From contig JBMHDN010000055.1 of NCBI GenBank assembly GCA_049889355.1, forward strand, positions 1-5,409: DNA of 5,409 nt, in the 5' to 3' direction. Below the pieces are notes generated by a model, which did no database searches, had not been told where the DNA came from, and worked only from the letters and a program-made list of their open reading frames with translations. Numbering within the stretch: position 1 is the stretch's first letter; every line of letters begins with the position of its first letter. The position numbers and the translations under genes were made by a program. Source of the stretch: JBMHDN01 sp049889355 (GTDB lineage Bacteria; Pseudomonadota; Alphaproteobacteria; Puniceispirillales; Puniceispirillaceae). Positions 3,122 to 5,409 of this stretch are shown here, piece after piece.

Positions 3122-5409
3122 ATGCGGCACCATATGAAGCTAAATCTGAAGCCTGTGGCCGCGATTGTCATTGGTGGGTTATGTTTGGGGCTTGGTGCTT
3201 GCAGTGCACCGCCGCGTCTGACCAATGATGACATCAACATCGAATCAGCCAAAACAGTCATCGAAGACCGGCTCATCGCGCCTGTCACACCAGAAGATTT
3301 AGAGCTTTATTCTGTGCCGCGTAAATTACCGCGGCGCACTATCCTGCAAGTGTTGCATGCCCCGTCTTCTTTGTCTGACCCTGAATTTGTGAGCCTCATC
3401 CAAGAACAGCTTTCTGCTGAAATTGATTTCAATATTGAACAGGATGAAATCCAAGCACAGCAACAAGAAGACCGCTCTGCACGCAGCGGCAATGCCGAGG
3501 ATAATCAATCTTCTGCTTCCGAAGATGAGGCAAATCTGGCAGAGCCGCCGGCACCACGCGGCCTGAGCGATGACGAAAAAGCCAAAATAGCAGAATTGCG
3601 CGAAGAACAGCGTCTGAAATTATTATTTGATTTGGGGCTGGATCTCGAAGAAGACCTCTATGGCGTGCTACGCGATATTGAGACCAATGAAGAGCAACTA
3701 GCGGAAAAAATTATCCCGGGCCTGAGTGATGCTTTTCCCAATACCTATGGGGTGAATTTAACACGCGACCCAGATGGGTATCTCTCATTGCCTGCAAATC
3801 TGGTATTCATTGGCGGTGATGGCAGCAACATGCCCTCTAAAACCGCCTTTTTAGAAGGGTTGGTTCACAATCCGGTGATTTCCCTTGCCGTGCGTGATAT
3901 GCCCTTGCGCAATGTGATTGCCTTGCTTTCAAAATCGTTGCGCATCCAGGCCAGCCTCTCCAATGAATTGCTAGATCAGGACCAGCTGGTCAGTCTCAAT
4001 TTGCGGGCCAGCGCCTTGTCCATTCTAGATGCGCTGCTCAACCAGAATGACCTGGCGCTACTCTTCGACCCGGAAGCTGAGATCGCACGATTCTATCTAG
4101 ACACTGAATTATCGGCACAGCTCTCTAATATTCGAGAGGCCATTGTCGGGCATAATAAATTACTTTTTGACCGCAAAAAATTACAAAAAGTCCAGATGGA
4201 TAAAAACGCCATTTTGCGGATGATCGATATTTCTCAATTGTTGTTAAGCGGTGATGATATCGGCTTTTTTGCTGGCATTGACGGCTTCCCTAGAACAGGG
4301 CTTGGTGAAGAAGCCATCACTGCGCTCAGAGATGTAACAGATAAAAGCTTTGATTTGCGCCAGCGCCTGCAACAATTTGATAAGGGTACAGACAATATGC
4401 TGAACCCGCCCGCGGTTGCCCCTTCAACATTGGCAAATGGTGAGCTCTCTGGTACCAGCACATTAGCCGGTAATGCCCAGTCCATGCGTATGGTCTCAGT
4501 CCAAACACGCTTTGCAGATATATTGGTTGAAGATGCCTGTATTATCCCAGGCAAAGAAGTGTTTATTGAGAAAATCGCGGTCTATAATAAGGACCCAGAA
4601 GAGACCAAGACCTATGTTGAAAATTATTTCAACGATATGCTGGGGGTCAGCACCACGAACACAGCCAGTACAACCGCCTCTGCAACAAGCACAGACAGTA
4701 CGAGCGCAACAACAACCGCGAGCACGCCTGTTGCCTCAACCGCTGAGACGGCCACCAATGATAATGCGAGTGCGTCACCAACAGCGACAGCATCCACAAC
4801 TGCCTCTTCATCAGGCACAGCGCTTACCGCCACACCTTCTGCGAATGCCTTGCCAACCGGATGCACCAGTAGCCCGAGTAATGCTGGTATTTTGGTGCGC
4901 AAAGATAGCACAGGCCTGATTGTCAAAGGCAGCAGAGCCCAGATTGCACTGGCCACACGTCTGATTGAGCAAGAAGATGTGCCAAAAATGCAGGTGCTGG
5001 TCGAAATTTTCATGCTGACCGTCAGCCGTGATTTCACCCGCCAGATTGAAAATCTGATCACCCGCGCAACAGATTCGCCAGGTGGCAGCGGCAATATTGA
5101 AGCCAGCCTGCTGGATAGTATCTCAAGCGCGGTGAGTGGCGGCTATACAGTCCAGCTCGAAGCGCCATCTGGTCTGATCCGCTCTGCCCTTAGCTTTATC
5201 GAGAGCAACAGCCTTGGGCGTGTGCTCTCCAGCCCAACTATTTTGGTGCAAGATGGCACATCATCTGCGACCATCGAACGCTCAAAAACAGCAAAATATA
5301 CCATCACTGAAACAGAAGATGATAATGGCACCATCAGCACAAATGAAGTTGTGCAAACTGAAACCGCGCCGCTCACCCTGCAATTAAGTGATGTGAAGGT
5401 GCAGCCTGC
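3122..5409 (+). CDS. Outer-membrane secretin lipoprotein of the type IV pilus, 3' end outside window
   Basis: An uninterrupted frame of 762 codons runs off the right edge. The product is a secretin, the ring-shaped outer-membrane gate for the pilus. The N-terminus has a lipoprotein signal with lipobox LGAC (Cys27). Residues 28-250 resemble nothing I recognise and include an acidic, Gln/Glu/Ser-rich stretch (about 101-150) and a likely helix (146-170). An STN/N0-like domain lies at about 252-326, followed by a mostly helical region (about 330-425). A secretin N-domain begins near 465 (EVFIEKIAVYN) and is interrupted by a Thr/Ser/Ala tract (510-580). It resumes at 589 and ends near QVLVEI (624-629). 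The secretin core shows GRVLSSPTILVQDG (699-712). ATG 3122 follows GGGAA (3106-3110) by 11 bases; ATG 3134 is the alternative. Self-lipidated secretins are typical of MshL, BfpB and TcpC, whereas PilQ commonly relies on a separate pilotin. No AMIN domain is evident. Confidence 0.88.
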   Translation, partial: MRHHMKLNLKPVAAIVIGGLCLGLGACSAPPRLTNDDINIESAKTVIEDRLIAPVTPEDLELYSVPRKLPRRTILQVLHAPSSLSDPEFVSLIQEQLSAEIDFNIEQDEIQAQQQEDRSARSGNAEDNQSSASEDEANLAEPPAPRGLSDDEKAKIAELREEQRLKLLFDLGLDLEEDLYGVLRDIETNEEQLAEKIIPGLSDAFPNTYGVNLTRDPDGYLSLPANLVFIGGDGSNMPSKTAFLEGLVHNPVISLAVRDMPLRNVIALLSKSLRIQASLSNELLDQDQLVSLNLRASALSILDALLNQNDLALLFDPEAEIARFYLDTELSAQLSNIREAIVGHNKLLFDRKKLQKVQMDKNAILRMIDISQLLLSGDDIGFFAGIDGFPRTGLGEEAITALRDVTDKSFDLRQRLQQFDKGTDNMLNPPAVAPSTLANGELSGTSTLAGNAQSMRMVSVQTRFADILVEDACIIPGKEVFIEKIAVYNKDPEETKTYVENYFNDMLGVSTTNTASTTASATSTDSTSATTTASTPVASTAETATNDNASASPTATASTTASSSGTALTATPSANALPTGCTSSPSNAGILVRKDSTGLIVKGSRAQIALATRLIEQEDVPKMQVLVEIFMLTVSRDFTRQIENLITRATDSPGGSGNIEASLLDSISSAVSGGYTVQLEAPSGLIRSALSFIESNSLGRVLSSPTILVQDGTSSATIERSKTAKYTITETEDDNGTISTNEVVQTETAPLTLQLSDVKVQP
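4649..4861 (+). other. Thr/Ser/Ala-rich low-complexity tract within the secretin
   Basis: About 71 codons (residues 510-580 of the secretin) encode almost only Thr, Ser and Ala, with occasional Pro, Asn, Asp and Gly. The tract sits where secretin N-domains have a variable loop between the first helix and the following strands. Thr, Ser and Ala codons are mixed (ACA, ACC, ACG, ACT; AGC, AGT, TCA, TCT) and no DNA unit repeats exactly. The composition therefore seems maintained at the protein level rather than produced by a recent tandem repeat. Cys473 and Cys581 lie on either side. Confidence 0.75.

Noticed and set aside
4649..4861. Tandem DNA repeat or phase-variable microsatellite in the Thr/Ser/Ala tract
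   Set aside because: Synonymous codons are mixed and no exact unit recurs, so this is compositional bias of the protein and not a DNA repeat array.
4473..4919. Plus-strand frame rich in Gln and Pro overlapping the secretin
   Set aside because: It is an out-of-frame reading of the same Thr/Ser/Ala tract; the low-complexity DNA keeps stops rare in several frames.
4624..5094. Antisense open frame of 156 codons opposite the secretin
   Set aside because: Its Val/Ala/Leu-rich product is the mirror of the Thr/Ser/Ala codons on the plus strand. The plus frame has clear secretin and lipoprotein motifs, and no ribosome binding site supports the antisense frame.

Overview
The window holds five protein-coding genes, four of them recognisable parts of a type IV pilus (T4P) machine. 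The fifth is an envelope protein with Sel1/TPR-like repeats. It looks like a chromosomal T4P locus of a Gram-negative bacterium, because it encodes an outer-membrane secretin lipoprotein and a periplasmic repeat protein. Base composition is intermediate. A proteobacterium is likely, and an alphaproteobacterium is possible from the general look of the proteins, but the sequence alone does not settle this. I see no rRNA, tRNA, CRISPR array, insertion sequence or integrase.

Layout. The left part reads on the minus strand. A PilT-family ATPase gene (341-1339) is followed by a compound hairpin with a U-run, a probable intrinsic terminator. A type IV prepilin gene comes next, starting at 179 and running off the left edge. 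Its predicted promoter overlaps the terminator's U-run. The right part reads on the plus strand from a short divergent control region (1340-1425). It holds a secreted Sel1-like repeat protein (TTG start at 1426), a prepilin peptidase (about 2252-3070) and a very long open frame from about 3122 to the right edge. That last frame is a secretin lipoprotein with no stop codon inside the window.

How the parts fit. The peptidase would cleave the prepilin after Gly7 and methylate the new N-terminal Phe. The PilT-type hexamer would power pilus disassembly at the inner membrane, and the secretin would form the outer-membrane gate. The Sel1-like protein is predicted to be periplasmic and has no known job here, but its position suggests a role in pilus or secretin assembly. 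No PilB-type extension ATPase, PilC platform protein or PilMNOP alignment genes lie in the window, so they must be outside it if the system is complete.

Points that stand out. The secretin is lipidated and unusually large (762 residues visible and still open). It has an uncharacterised acidic N-terminal region, a helical insertion and a roughly 70-residue Thr/Ser/Ala tract inside an N-domain. The only two non-lipidated cysteines of the visible mature protein lie on either side of that tract. The prepilin peptidase has a shifted zinc-type cysteine motif and a Trp where Lys is usual beside the second catalytic Asp. Both non-coding regions carry perfect inverted repeats on top of predicted promoters. 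The mix of a short IVa-type prepilin leader and a PilT homologue with a self-lipidated secretin recalls MSHA-like pili more than the classic PilQ system.
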